Shown: piece by piece, positions 47,280 through 55,247 of the stretch | Position numbering within the stretch: position 1 is the first letter of the stretch | Layout: the number at the start of each line of letters is the position of its first letter | Assembly: GCF_018502485.1 (NCBI RefSeq) | Contig: NZ_CP075546.1 | Strand: one strand, 5' to 3' | Length of the DNA stretch: 64,000 nt | Source: Methanospirillum purgamenti | GTDB taxonomy: Archaea > Halobacteriota > Methanomicrobia > Methanomicrobiales > Methanospirillaceae | Position numbers and translations under genes: made by a program | Notes under the pieces: model-generated | Seen by the model: the letters and a program-made list of their open reading frames with translations, nothing else | Told to the model about the DNA's origin: nothing | Database searches by the model: none

Positions 47280-47852
47280 TTAATAATTCTCGCAAAAGAG
47301 CTCAAAATAGGCAATTGCATGAGAACATACGGGACAAGGATCTGGAGCACTAGCTCCTTCATGGACATATCCACAGTTTCTGCATTTCCATTTTAATTGA
47401 GTATCACGTTTGAAAACAACGTCCTTTTCTATATTGGATATAAGTTTTCTAAACCTCGTCTCATGGGCAACTTCTGCTTTTGCAACCTGACGGAAAATAT
47501 GAGCGATTTCAGAAAACCCTTCCTTATCTGCTACATCAGCAGCTTCAGGATATAAAATCCCCCACTCGTGGTTTTCACCATCGGCTGCTGCTTTCAAATT
47601 TTCAAGGGTGGTTTTAATCATACCAGATGGATATGATGTGGTTATCTCAGCTTCTCCCCCTGGCAACTGTTTAAAGAATAATTTTGCATGTTCTTTTTCG
47701 TTATCGGCAGTTTCAGTAAAAATTGCTGAAATTTGTTCGTACCCTTCTTTTTTTGCAACACTTGCAAAATAATTATATCTCATTCTTGCTTGAGATTCGC
47801 CAGCGAATGCGGCAAGCAGGTTCTTTTCAGTTTTACTTCCTTTTAAATCCAT
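47280..47852 (-). CDS. rbr: Rubrerythrin
   Basis: About 190 residues. The N-terminal four-helix domain binds a non-haem di-iron centre (ligand segments ESQARMRYNYF, DNEKEHAKLFF, GILYPEAAD, VAKAEVAHETRF). The C-terminal rubredoxin-like domain has CRNCGY and CPVCSH. The protein reduces hydrogen peroxide in anaerobes, taking electrons from rubredoxin or NAD(P)H. The ATG at 47852 follows a strong GGGTGATC site; the longer open frame to 48008 is not coding. A perfect 16-base palindrome lies directly upstream. With the DtxR-like regulator and WrbA-like flavoprotein next to it, this region looks like an iron/oxidative-stress cluster. Confidence 0.95.
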   Translation of the reverse strand: MDLKGSKTEKNLLAAFAGESQARMRYNYFASVAKKEGYEQISAIFTETADNEKEHAKLFFKQLPGGEAEITTSYPSGMIKTTLENLKAAADGENHEWGILYPEAADVADKEGFSEIAHIFRQVAKAEVAHETRFRKLISNIEKDVVFKRDTQLKWKCRNCGYVHEGASAPDPCPVCSHAIAYFELFCENY

Positions 47853-47863
47853 ATTGATCACCC

Positions 47864-47879
47864 TCATGCATATGCATGA
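47864..47879 (-). promoter_or_regulatory. Palindrome upstream of rubrerythrin (candidate operator)
   Basis: TCATGCATATGCATGA is a perfect 16-base palindrome immediately upstream of the ribosome site. A TATA-like ATTTATAAA lies about 40-50 bases further upstream, so the palindrome falls in the early transcribed leader, where repressors often bind in archaea. Confidence 0.5.
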
Positions 47880-48098
47880 TGAGAATAGATTGTACAGATA
47901 ATAATCTGTTTGTGGTTTATAAATATGTGTCAGATATGATCTTTCCCAAGTACAAACACGATACTTAAAAAAATAGTGGAAAATGTATAAAATTCCTATT
48001 TCATCCAATTTTCTTCTGAATACATATGTAATGTATTGGCAGAACTCTCAATAAAAAAAAAGGTTCTTCAAAAGGAAGTTATGGAAAGATAGATTAAA

Positions 48099-48539
48099 TC
48101 AACCCGACTCTTCACGGACCATGGTATCGAACAACTTTTTCAGAGCAGGTTTTTTACAACATTCTTCAATAAAAGCAACGACTTTCATGAGTTTGTCATA
48201 TGATTCAGGGGACAATCCATGTTCCATGATACATGCATCATGATCAGCAACATCTGTATCGACTCCGGCAAGTTCCAGCAGATTACGGAGTATGGTGTGA
48301 GATTGCTTTGTTCTCTCAGCAATATCCCTCCCTTCAACAGTCAAAGTAACTCCTCCGTATGGTTCGTAATTTACGAGACCTGCATCCTGGAGCCGTTTGA
48401 ATCCGTCAGTTACTGTTGCCGGGGTAATGCTTAATGCTGCAGCGATATCCCGTGATTTTGCATATCCCTTTTCCATTGAGATCTCATAGATTACTTCTAA
48501 AAGATCTTCATTTCTCCGGGTTACTTTTTCTTCGGCCAT
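48099..48539 (-). CDS. DtxR/MntR-family metal-dependent transcriptional regulator
   Basis: A 146-residue repressor. The winged helix is at about 5-70 (NEDLLEVIYEISMEKGYAKS, then TPATVTDGFKRLQDAGLV). The dimerization/metal domain is at about 75-135, with CIMEHGLS giving the Cys, Glu and His ligands of the family's regulatory metal site. There is no SH3-like third domain, as in MntR-type members. Related proteins repress iron or manganese uptake when metal is plentiful. Its N-terminal two thirds resemble the first 135 residues of the fusion protein at 58824-60062, making these two paralogous metal sensors. Confidence 0.9.
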   Translation of the reverse strand: MAEEKVTRRNEDLLEVIYEISMEKGYAKSRDIAAALSITPATVTDGFKRLQDAGLVNYEPYGGVTLTVEGRDIAERTKQSHTILRNLLELAGVDTDVADHDACIMEHGLSPESYDKLMKVVAFIEECCKKPALKKLFDTMVREESG

Positions 48540-48724
48540 GAAAATTATAGTGTGAGTGGATATTCGTTATTCGGTAGATAGTTACCTGTTAGATCTCATA
48601 TGCCTTAAATTCATCAGAAGACTGGTAATATATCGCAATTGTGTATATCTGTTCCTACAGTTCTTATTTCAGACTTCAATCGATCAGATCGTATTGTACA
48701 GAATTTAAAAGGTCCTTAAAAAAA

Positions 48725-49360
48725 TCAGGAAAGGGAAAGGAGATAATTTTGTTTTCCGGCTAATTGTTCTGCAACTCTTGCGACATACTTCCCCTGGTAT
48801 CGTGCTCCACTTAATTCATTATCTGATGGGAATCGCTCACCCGATCCTCCTGCGATTGTTGATGCCCCATACGGAGAACATCCGGTGATTTCGGTCATGA
48901 TAGTCTGCCCTGCAAATGTGTATGGTAGTCCTGCAATGATCATACCATGATGAAGAAGTGTAATATGCATTGAAAGAATTGTTGATTCCTGACCACCATG
49001 CTGGGTACCACTGCTGGTAAAGACACTTCCGACTTTACCGGCCAGAGCTCCTCTGCTCCAAATCCCTCCGGTCGAATCTAAAAACTGACGCATCTGTCCG
49101 ACCATGTTTCCAAACCTGGTTGGAGTCCCAAAAATTACTGCATCAGCTTTTGAAAGTTCATCTGGAGTAATAACCGGGAGCTTTCGAAACTCTGTCTGAA
49201 AAGAAGTAGCTCCCATCTTCTCAATCACGACATCCGGTAAGGTTTCCGGAACACGGAAAAGCTCAGCTTTAAATCCTGCATCACTGACACCTTCTGAAAC
49301 AGCCTGAGCCATTTTATGGATATGGCCATAGAGCGAGTAATAAACAATGAAAATTCTCAT
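48725..49360 (-). CDS. WrbA-like flavodoxin-fold NAD(P)H:quinone oxidoreductase
   Basis: A 211-residue flavoprotein. The FMN-binding loop is at the N-terminus (YYSLYGHIHKMAQAV), followed by PTRFGNMVGQMRQFLD and TSSGTQHGGQESTI, which mark the WrbA/NQO-IV family. This family reduces quinones by two electrons and is often linked to oxidative stress. Length is normal. A GGGAG ribosome site precedes the ATG. Upstream, TCATG and CATGA half-sites spaced by 11 bases echo the rubrerythrin palindrome, but the resemblance is weak. Confidence 0.9.
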   Translation of the reverse strand: MRIFIVYYSLYGHIHKMAQAVSEGVSDAGFKAELFRVPETLPDVVIEKMGATSFQTEFRKLPVITPDELSKADAVIFGTPTRFGNMVGQMRQFLDSTGGIWSRGALAGKVGSVFTSSGTQHGGQESTILSMHITLLHHGMIIAGLPYTFAGQTIMTEITGCSPYGASTIAGGSGERFPSDNELSGARYQGKYVARVAEQLAGKQNYLLSLS

Positions 49361-49822
49361 ATTCTTCTCCCATTATCATGTTTAAATAGTTCATGAGATA
49401 TGATATACATTCGTATTAAAATGATTAAATTCATGTTGGTTTTCATATTTGAATGAGAAAAAAACACATTCTGGTGAAATGATCCTTTTTAGATGAATAT
49501 AGCGATAAATTACACATAAAATCTTCACGACCAAGAGAAGAGTTGTATCAGAAGGAAGAAGACTGGTAACAATGGTTTGGTCATTGAAAAGATATTGAAT
49601 AACCGGTCAGGCTGGTATCTTCCTACAAAGGCGATTTCGAGGAATCTTTTTTGTTATTCTTTTTTACAAACCTCCAGACAATACCGGTTCTCCAGGGTGT
49701 CTAATCAATACTTCATTTTTTGGTTCATATGAGAGGTTCCCTAACCCTTTTTGAAACAGAAAAAAACTGTGAGCATTCAATTTTGAAAGAAATGAGCAAT
49801 TGTATCGATTATCAAGAAGTTA
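49361..49822. other. Intergenic stretch, no gene recognised
   Basis: These 462 bases are A+T-rich and hold only short unsupported frames. The part next to 49361 contains the promoter region of the WrbA-like gene. No repeat, hairpin or RNA gene was recognised by eye. Confidence 0.5.
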
Positions 49823-50840
49823 CTATTTTTTCCCAATCGTCCACTCAAGTTCGCCTATTGGTGACTGGACCATTTTCGTTCTCACTCGGTGAAATCCTGT
49901 ATGAAACATGGCATTCGCGATGAAATCTTCACCAATGGCCATATTCTGTCCCAACAGATCAGGAAGTAACATCGATATCACTATCTCCTCTGGTTTGGAT
50001 CCGTTCTGTGTTCTACCATCAGAAAGTGTTGCACATACACCTCCGTGATTTAATCCCTCATAGATCTTTTTCATTAGGCGATCAAACGAACCAAGGGCAT
50101 AATTCAAGGTCATTGAAGCCAGGATGAGATCATATCCATCTCCAAATGAATCATTTAGGTAATTCCCGGCCATGGTAGTTACTCTGTCAGATACACCATA
50201 TTCCAATACACAACGCTCTGCCACATTGATAATATCAGGTTTATCAAAAAGAATTACATTCAATGTAGGATGATCCAGTGCCAGAGCAATACCAAGAAGA
50301 CCTGGACCACACCCCAGATCAAGCATTCGGTTAAAGTCGCTATATTCTGGAAGTGATGAAACGAGCCGGACAACCATATGAGCCATCCCTGAACGTTGAT
50401 AGTTGATTGATCCTCGTGTTTGCATCTCCAAAAAATTTTCAGAATGAGGATTTACATCTCGTTCAGCTTGTTTTGGTCCTTCTCGAACAAGTTTGCATAT
50501 CATTTCAGGGGAGATTGCATACCAAGGATCGCACGTACGAAGATAATCGCCAAGGTAGGTAGGTTTCCCAGAAACAAGAAATTCGTTCGCAATAGGAGAG
50601 TTATTATATATATCTCCGTCTTTCCAAATCAAATTAAACGCAACAAGAGCATTCAGAATATGAGCAGTATTTTGTGGGTGAAGATGAAGGATTTGTGCGA
50701 TACCTTCTGCAGAGTGGTTTTTTTTCCAGCACAGAAAAGAGATCAAGTTCAATTGCAGCAAGGAGTATATTTGCCTCTGATTTCTTCAGTAGGAGATCCT
50801 GAAGTGGTTTGAAACCAATTTGAATATTTGGCATATCCAT
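49823..50840 (-). pseudogene. O-methyltransferase (acetylserotonin type), frameshifted in an A8 tract
   Basis: Two overlapping frames make one family member. The first runs from ATG 50840 as MDMPNIQIGFKPLQDLL through AIELDLFSVLEKK. The second continues NHSAEGIAQILHLHPQ and then the SAM-binding domain (MLDLGCGPGLLGIALAL) to 49823. The join lies in eight A residues on the coding strand (50718-50725); one A fewer or two more would restore a protein of about 338 residues. The gene may be broken, phase-variable, read by slippage, or miscalled. The first frame starts 4 bases after the DMT transporter gene with a GGGTGAG site, so the two are one transcript. The substrate is unknown. Confidence 0.8.
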
Positions 50841-50843
50841 GGA

Positions 50844-51914
50844 TTACTCACCCTCATCATGGTCATGAAAATGATGCAGGTCCGGGGTGTGAGGGTGGAT
50901 ATGCTCAACCTGTTCATGTTCATGGGTATGGGCATGGACAACTCCTTTCATAGCCGAATCATGGTGATGACTATGATGCCCATCTTCATGACTATGCCGG
51001 TGCTCATGACTGGACGAATCATGAATATGGCGATGACCATGCTCTTCGGTGGCAATCAGCCATGCCCCGGCTGCCATCAGGGGAAGACTCAGTAGTATCT
51101 GTAATCCGGGGTTCTCACCAGGGAGTGGAAGAGAGAGGACCAGACCGATAAATGGAGCTGTTGCAAATAATGCACCGGTCCGGGCTGATCCCAGAACTCT
51201 CATCGCTCGAATGACAAAGAATATCGAAACTCCATACCCGAGGCACCCAATGAGAAGGACTGCCGGGATAATTGTCAGGGACGGAGCCGTTTCTCCGATT
51301 GCATACCCCAGGCTGACACTGAATATTCCAGCAACAAATCCCTTGACCATAACAATCTGGGCGGGTTCTTTTCCTGATATTACACGGGTAAAATTATTAT
51401 CCAGACCCCAGCAGAAACATGCCAGAATGATAAGGAGTGAACCCGCTGACAGCCCAAAAGTTCCTGCAGGATCATATGATAAAATAAGGCCACCAAGGGC
51501 GACTGCAGTAATGGCATACAGCCCCCGTCTTCTAAGCGGTTCACGAAATCCAATCACGGCAATTAGGGTTGTAAAAGCCAGTTCAGCATTGATGAGCAGA
51601 GAAGCAGTCGATGCTGGAGTAGTAGTAAGGCCGATCATACAGAGGATTGGACCGATGATGCTGCCAAAGGCGATGATCCCAAGAAGCCAGGGAAGATCAA
51701 TTCTCCGTATAGGAGACTCGGTCGTCCCTTCCGGATTTGTGAATCTTCGGATCAAAAGCCCCCCGGCACCGGCTCCCAGATAGAGTAACCCGACAAGAGT
51801 GACTGGACCGATATCGAAAAGGAGAATACGGGAAGCAGGAATAACTGCACCAAAAAGGGCAGCGGCAAGGAGTGCCATCAGGATCGCGTCCCGGTTGCTG
51901 GGTTGCATGATCAT
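50844..51914 (-). CDS. DMT/EamA transporter with long His-rich C-terminal tail
   Basis: A 356-residue inner-membrane transporter. About ten hydrophobic segments form two EamA repeats (residues 8-140 and 155-285). The last 65 residues are a hydrophilic His/Asp/Glu tail with more than 20 His (for example HEHRHSHEDGHHSHHH, VVHAHTHEHEQ). EamA proteins export or import small metabolites and normally lack such a tail; His-rich tails occur in metal transporters and metallochaperones. Metal-regulated or metal transport is therefore inferred. ATG 51908 is an alternative start. The methyltransferase gene follows within 4 bases. Confidence 0.85.
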   Translation of the reverse strand: MIMQPSNRDAILMALLAAALFGAVIPASRILLFDIGPVTLVGLLYLGAGAGGLLIRRFTNPEGTTESPIRRIDLPWLLGIIAFGSIIGPILCMIGLTTTPASTASLLINAELAFTTLIAVIGFREPLRRRGLYAITAVALGGLILSYDPAGTFGLSAGSLLIILACFCWGLDNNFTRVISGKEPAQIVMVKGFVAGIFSVSLGYAIGETAPSLTIIPAVLLIGCLGYGVSIFFVIRAMRVLGSARTGALFATAPFIGLVLSLPLPGENPGLQILLSLPLMAAGAWLIATEEHGHRHIHDSSSHEHRHSHEDGHHSHHHDSAMKGVVHAHTHEHEQVEHIHPHTPDLHHFHDHDEGE

Positions 51915-52016
51915 TTTTGCATCTGCGATCGGATAAGCTCTTTTCAGCCTAATTTATCTAAATGCCCAATCCATAATAATTATCTCTGGTCGAATACATG
52001 TCCGAATATTCGACTG

Positions 52017-52514
52017 ACTATCCGATCATGGATTGGATATCTTCAGGATTCCTTTCTTATATCTGAATGCTTTAAGTTTGATTATTCACTCCGTCGTCAG
52101 CATGCTCATCAGAAAAAGATCTATGTAATTGGTACTGGTTTTCGGAATACCGTAACATTCAGATTCTCAGGAGATACCAGACTGTTGTTTGAACAGGCAG
52201 TCTGGATGGAATATAAAAGTCGCGGACATGAATTGTTCTGGTTTAAAGTAGAGGGTGAGTGTGATTTTCTGATTTTTGATTCGGGGAAAATGACCACCTG
52301 TATTCAGGCATGCACTGAGTTGACTATGGAAAACCAGGAACGGGAGATATCAGGGTTACTGGAGGCCATGAAAGAAACGCAGTGCAATGATGGAGTAATA
52401 TTTACACTTCGGCAATATCAGGACATGGTTATTGAGGGAATAAGGATAAAGATACGCCCGTTTTGGAATGTAATACTTGCTGACAGCCCATTAATCCAAA
52501 AGTTAAAGTGGTAA
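52017..52514 (+). pseudogene. C-terminal remnant of an archaeal AAA ATPase (DUF4143 type)
   Basis: The segment from about TIRSWIGYLQDSFLISECF to the stop resembles the C-terminal part of the common AAA ATPase/DUF4143 proteins. Landmarks are FDYSLRRQHAHQKKIYVIGT, FEQAVWMEYKSRGHELFWFK, CDFLIFDSGKMTTCIQA and EREISGLLEAM. The Walker A and B part, about 250 residues, is absent; upstream codons (open from 51903) show no family resemblance and overlap the divergent transporter start. It is probably a decayed fragment rather than a working gene. Confidence 0.65.
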
Positions 52515-52540
52515 ACCAGAGACAGGAGACATAATTCCCA

Positions 52541-52587
52541 GAGCCGGAGCAGCCAGTATGATTCACGCTCTATCATTCAAATGAGGA
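52541..52587 (+). repeat. Degraded second copy of the feoA-feoB junction
   Basis: Bases 52541-52560 are identical to 56050-56069 in the 3' end of the second feoA gene. Bases 52577-52587 are identical to 56086-56096, at exactly the same spacing. By hand count 39 of 47 positions match without a gap. After one added or lost base the similarity runs on over the feoB start region (TTTATGA). No open feo reading frame remains here. Confidence 0.75.
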
Positions 52588-52588
52588 T

Positions 52589-52822
52589 TTATGACAGATA
52601 AACATCTTCTTCTTCATTGTTATTTTCTTCATCTTCAAAACAGAAGAGTTCCTCAATGGTCACGTGAAACAGTTTTGCCATTTTATACGCTACATCAATT
52701 GAAGGATTATATTTTCCTCCTTCAATTGAATTTACCGTTTTCCTGGTGACCGATATCTTCCGGGCCAGTTCTTCCTGTGTCAGGTTATGGATTGCCCGGT
52801 AAATTCGAATATTATTCTTCAT
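52589..52822 (-). CDS. XRE/Cro-type helix-turn-helix regulator
   Basis: A 77-residue DNA-binding protein. The HTH is clear: HNLTQEELARKISVTRKTVN followed by SIEGGKYNPSIDVAYKMAKL. It belongs to the small YozG-like group that is often paired with a membrane protein. Its start overlaps the stop of the membrane protein gene at 52822 by one base (TGATG), so translation is coupled. The acidic C-terminus (CFEDEENNNEEEDVYLS) extends past the domain. The palindromes upstream of the pair are candidate autoregulatory sites. Confidence 0.92.
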   Translation of the reverse strand: MKNNIRIYRAIHNLTQEELARKISVTRKTVNSIEGGKYNPSIDVAYKMAKLFHVTIEELFCFEDEENNNEEEDVYLS

Positions 52823-53406
52823 CAGGTTTCAGGATCCATTTTTTTATTATAATAATATGAAAATGCTGTAAAAAGACCTGCATTGAGAATTGTCATGATT
52901 CCAAATGCAAGACCCATGAACATCGGTCCATCTCTCACCCGGTATCCTAGGCCGAATAACCGTTCAAGAGAGAACAGTTCATCTCCGGAAATATTGTCCA
53001 TATCCTGAATAAACAAACGTTCATCATACATCGGATGAAAACCCGGGTACCAGACTGTGAAATGAACTGTGGCCGACCCATTATCAAAAGTATGAATCCC
53101 GGAACCAAGACCTCCTCCGTTGCCCCAATAGAGCATCATCGTGCAGGCAAACAATATCGCACCAAGCACCGTAAGAATTTCAAGAGTCCGTATTGCTGCT
53201 TTCCCGCTGATTGCTTTAGATAAATCATCGGTCATGACTTCATTAATCCGCCGGTGAAACACAAATGCCACGATTATCGCAATAATCACCACAAGAGCGA
53301 TAATAAGCAGACTTCCCACTGCAATCCCAAGCCCTAAGCCCAGAATGATACCCAAACAGATTCCGGCCAGACACAGGTAATATGTCATTTTGCTTATACC
53401 AGTCAT
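52822..53406 (-). CDS. DUF2178-like membrane protein paired with the XRE regulator
   Basis: About 194 residues. Hydrophobic segments: two at about 8-50 (ICLGIILGLGLGIAVGSLL, IIALVVIIAIIVAFVF), one near 80-100 (LTVLGAILFACTMMLYW) and one near the C-terminus (MGLAFGIMTILNAGLFTAF). Between the last two is an extracellular-type stretch of about 70 residues. The arrangement, and the coupled XRE gene, match DUF2178-type membrane proteins that are thought to accompany and perhaps sequester the regulator. Starts at GTG 53415, ATG 53406 or ATG 53388 are all possible; 53406 is a compromise. Confidence 0.75.
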   Translation of the reverse strand: MTGISKMTYYLCLAGICLGIILGLGLGIAVGSLLIIALVVIIAIIVAFVFHRRINEVMTDDLSKAISGKAAIRTLEILTVLGAILFACTMMLYWGNGGGLGSGIHTFDNGSATVHFTVWYPGFHPMYDERLFIQDMDNISGDELFSLERLFGLGYRVRDGPMFMGLAFGIMTILNAGLFTAFSYYYNKKMDPET

Positions 53407-53408
53407 AT

Positions 53409-53435
53409 GTAACACATGTTACTCTTTTAGAGTAA
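53409..53435 (-). promoter_or_regulatory. Two overlapping inverted repeats before the DUF2178/XRE pair
   Basis: GTAACA-CA-TGTTAC (53409-53422) and TTACTC-N5-GAGTAA (53419-53435) overlap by four bases directly upstream of the membrane protein start. Such tight palindromes are typical operator sites for small XRE regulators, which usually repress their own operon. Confidence 0.45.
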
Positions 53436-53505
53436 ATAGTTTCTCATCTCTAAAAACCACACATGATCAAGATGTAAAAAAACCATGGAAAACATCCAAA
53501 ATTGA

Positions 53506-53664
53506 TTATTGATGATGAAAAGAGAAAAACCGCGTATTATACAGATATAGGAACATCATAAGGATGAATATAATCAGGAAAAAAAGCAGAGTATCTCCAA
53601 CCAGGTTTTCAGGATGTAGTCTCTGGACGATCTCAATATCTGCGATATATGCATGAGTTGACAT
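53506..53664 (-). CDS. Small single-span membrane protein (52 residues)
   Basis: ATG at 53664, stop TAA at 53506-53508. The first 27 residues are hydrophilic (MSTHAYIADIEIVQRLHPEN), followed by a strong membrane segment (LLFFLIIFILMMFLYLY) and a short Arg/His end. The Arg after the helix suggests the C-terminus is inside. No homologue is recognised. Codon choice resembles its neighbours, but no clear ribosome site was seen, so a chance frame cannot be excluded. Confidence 0.45.
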   Translation of the reverse strand: MSTHAYIADIEIVQRLHPENLVGDTLLFFLIIFILMMFLYLYNTRFFSFHHQ

Positions 53665-53820
53665 GAGACATCAACAGACAAATACTCCACGTAAACTACC
53701 ATTACACTTTTCATTGAGGTGTGTTGGATTTAAAAATTTTATCACCATTTTCTGAAAATTAACATCGGCAAATTAAAAAACAAATACTCCATATCTATCA
53801 ATCTCGAGTGAGGTGTGTAG

Positions 53821-54516
53821 ATGAAACATATTCTCTTAGCTGGTTTGGTAATGACAATTACTCTGCTTCTCATTGTCCCAGGGTGGGCGGATGAAAAAAC
53901 AGAAATAAATGGTTCTGACGTAGAAAATTGGATTGGAACCTGGACAGATGTTAATCATACGATTTCAATTGAACAGAATGGAACTGAATTGATTGGAATA
54001 GGAACTCCATTTAAACCAGATGAAGATTATTCCTTTTTACTCACGGGAACTATATCTGAAGATGGCACAGTATATCAAACAGTAATGAAATCATCTGGAA
54101 CCAGAAATCTTCAAATTTCTGATGATTTAATGTCATTTTCAGGAACTGGAACAGTTGATTCAGTCGATAATTCCAGTGATCCATATACCTATGTGATAAA
54201 TGCAACCAGGAATGGAACCACGACTGATCCGGATAATCTCTGGACAGGAGAATGGCTGTCTAGAAATAACTCTATCATTTTCGATCAGAATGGTACTATT
54301 GTCACCGGGAAAGCCTATTTTATTCCAGATCCTACATATACTGAAGATTTTGAAGGAACTGTATCAGATGATGGAAAATCCGTGTTTATGACCTGGTCAT
54401 ATGAAGAGGATATAAACTTCATTCTATCTGATGATGGTATGAACCTTATTGAGACAGAATGTGGAGAAAAAGAAATCGCGAATGGAGAACTTTGTTTTAA
54501 CCTGACAAAAGCATAG
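53821..54516 (+). CDS. Secreted protein with two internal repeats
   Basis: A 231-residue protein with a signal peptide (ILLAGLVMTITLLLIVPGWA). Two repeats of about 85 residues follow: WIGTWTDVNHTISIEQNGTE...GTISEDGTVYQT...ISDDLMSF, and WTGEWLSRNNSIIFDQNGTI...GTVSDDGKSVFM...LSDDGMNL. Both look like small beta-barrel units. It has many N-x-S/T sites, in keeping with archaeal N-glycosylation of surface proteins. No family is recognised. The ATG follows GAGGTGTGTAG. A related leader sequence occurs about 100 bases further upstream. Confidence 0.72.
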   Translation: MKHILLAGLVMTITLLLIVPGWADEKTEINGSDVENWIGTWTDVNHTISIEQNGTELIGIGTPFKPDEDYSFLLTGTISEDGTVYQTVMKSSGTRNLQISDDLMSFSGTGTVDSVDNSSDPYTYVINATRNGTTTDPDNLWTGEWLSRNNSIIFDQNGTIVTGKAYFIPDPTYTEDFEGTVSDDGKSVFMTWSYEEDINFILSDDGMNLIETECGEKEIANGELCFNLTKA

Positions 54517-54611
54517 TAATCTTGAATATCTCTTTTTTTAAGATCATTTTTCCAGTAAAGTCAAAACCTGGTATACCATACTGGGAGAAAAAAAATAGAT
54601 TGAGTATCTCT

Positions 54612-55247
54612 TCAGGATACCGGAGCCTCAGTCGGGGCTATTGTATTACTCACTGTCGGAACCGGCCGGGGTTTATAGGTTGTAGTCGGGACCGGTGTCG
54701 GTTTTTGATTTTCAACCACACAGAGTTCATTCACCGAAGGATGAAGTGGAATAACCGATGCTGCTATCACAGAAAACTCTTCTGACTTTTCCTTTGCATC
54801 ATCCATGGTCTCGTATGAACCAAAGACTGCAACAACATTTCCATGAATCAGTCTTAAGAAAAGATTTGAAGTCTTTCCATCAGAATATTTTCCATACTGG
54901 GTTACATTGTCAGTGCCATATTCCGGTTCTGAAAGGCTTGCAATACCCGCTTTTGCATTGAATATATCAAGGTTGACTTTCAGGTTCTCCTCAATTACCT
55001 GCGAACAATTCATATTCTGATATACCTGAATTGAAATCACATTGGTAATATCATTGTTATCCATAACACCGGTTGCCATTCCTGCAAAGGAGTTGACAGC
55101 AAAATGAGACCAATCAGCAGGTAATTTCACTACAAATTGATCGTTAATCGTCTGGTTGGCAGAAGTTCCTGACTCAGCTGCAGAGACAGGAAGAAAAATG
55201 GCAGCAATCAAAATACAAAAACAACTGCATATTCGAAATAGATCCAT
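54612..55247 (-). CDS. Secreted protein with Thr/Pro-rich C-terminal tail
   Basis: About 211 residues. Signal peptide (FRICSCFCILIAAIFLPVSA), then a domain of about 130 residues (VKLPADWSHFAVNSFAGMAT, VISIQVYQNMNCSQVIEENL, GNVVAVFGSYETMDDAKEKS) that looks like the PsbP/DcrB-type fold seen in small secreted proteins. This assignment is tentative. The tail (PTPVPTTTYKPRPVPT) is the Thr/Pro-rich type found on methanogen surface proteins. ATG 55247 is preferred over the open frame to 55316 because the signal peptide starts there and GTGAT precedes it. Confidence 0.7.
   Translation of the reverse strand: MDLFRICSCFCILIAAIFLPVSAAESGTSANQTINDQFVVKLPADWSHFAVNSFAGMATGVMDNNDITNVISIQVYQNMNCSQVIEENLKVNLDIFNAKAGIASLSEPEYGTDNVTQYGKYSDGKTSNLFLRLIHGNVVAVFGSYETMDDAKEKSEEFSVIAASVIPLHPSVNELCVVENQKPTPVPTTTYKPRPVPTVSNTIAPTEAPVS

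Noticed and set aside
49720..49923. 67-codon frame overlapping the methyltransferase 3' end
   Set aside because: It overlaps the well-supported methyltransferase on the other strand and has no motifs or ribosome site.
51049..51783. Long open frame (244 codons) antisense to the DMT transporter
   Set aside because: It is a shadow of the transporter codons. It is rich in Arg, Pro and Ala with no family motifs, while the opposite frame is a clear EamA protein.
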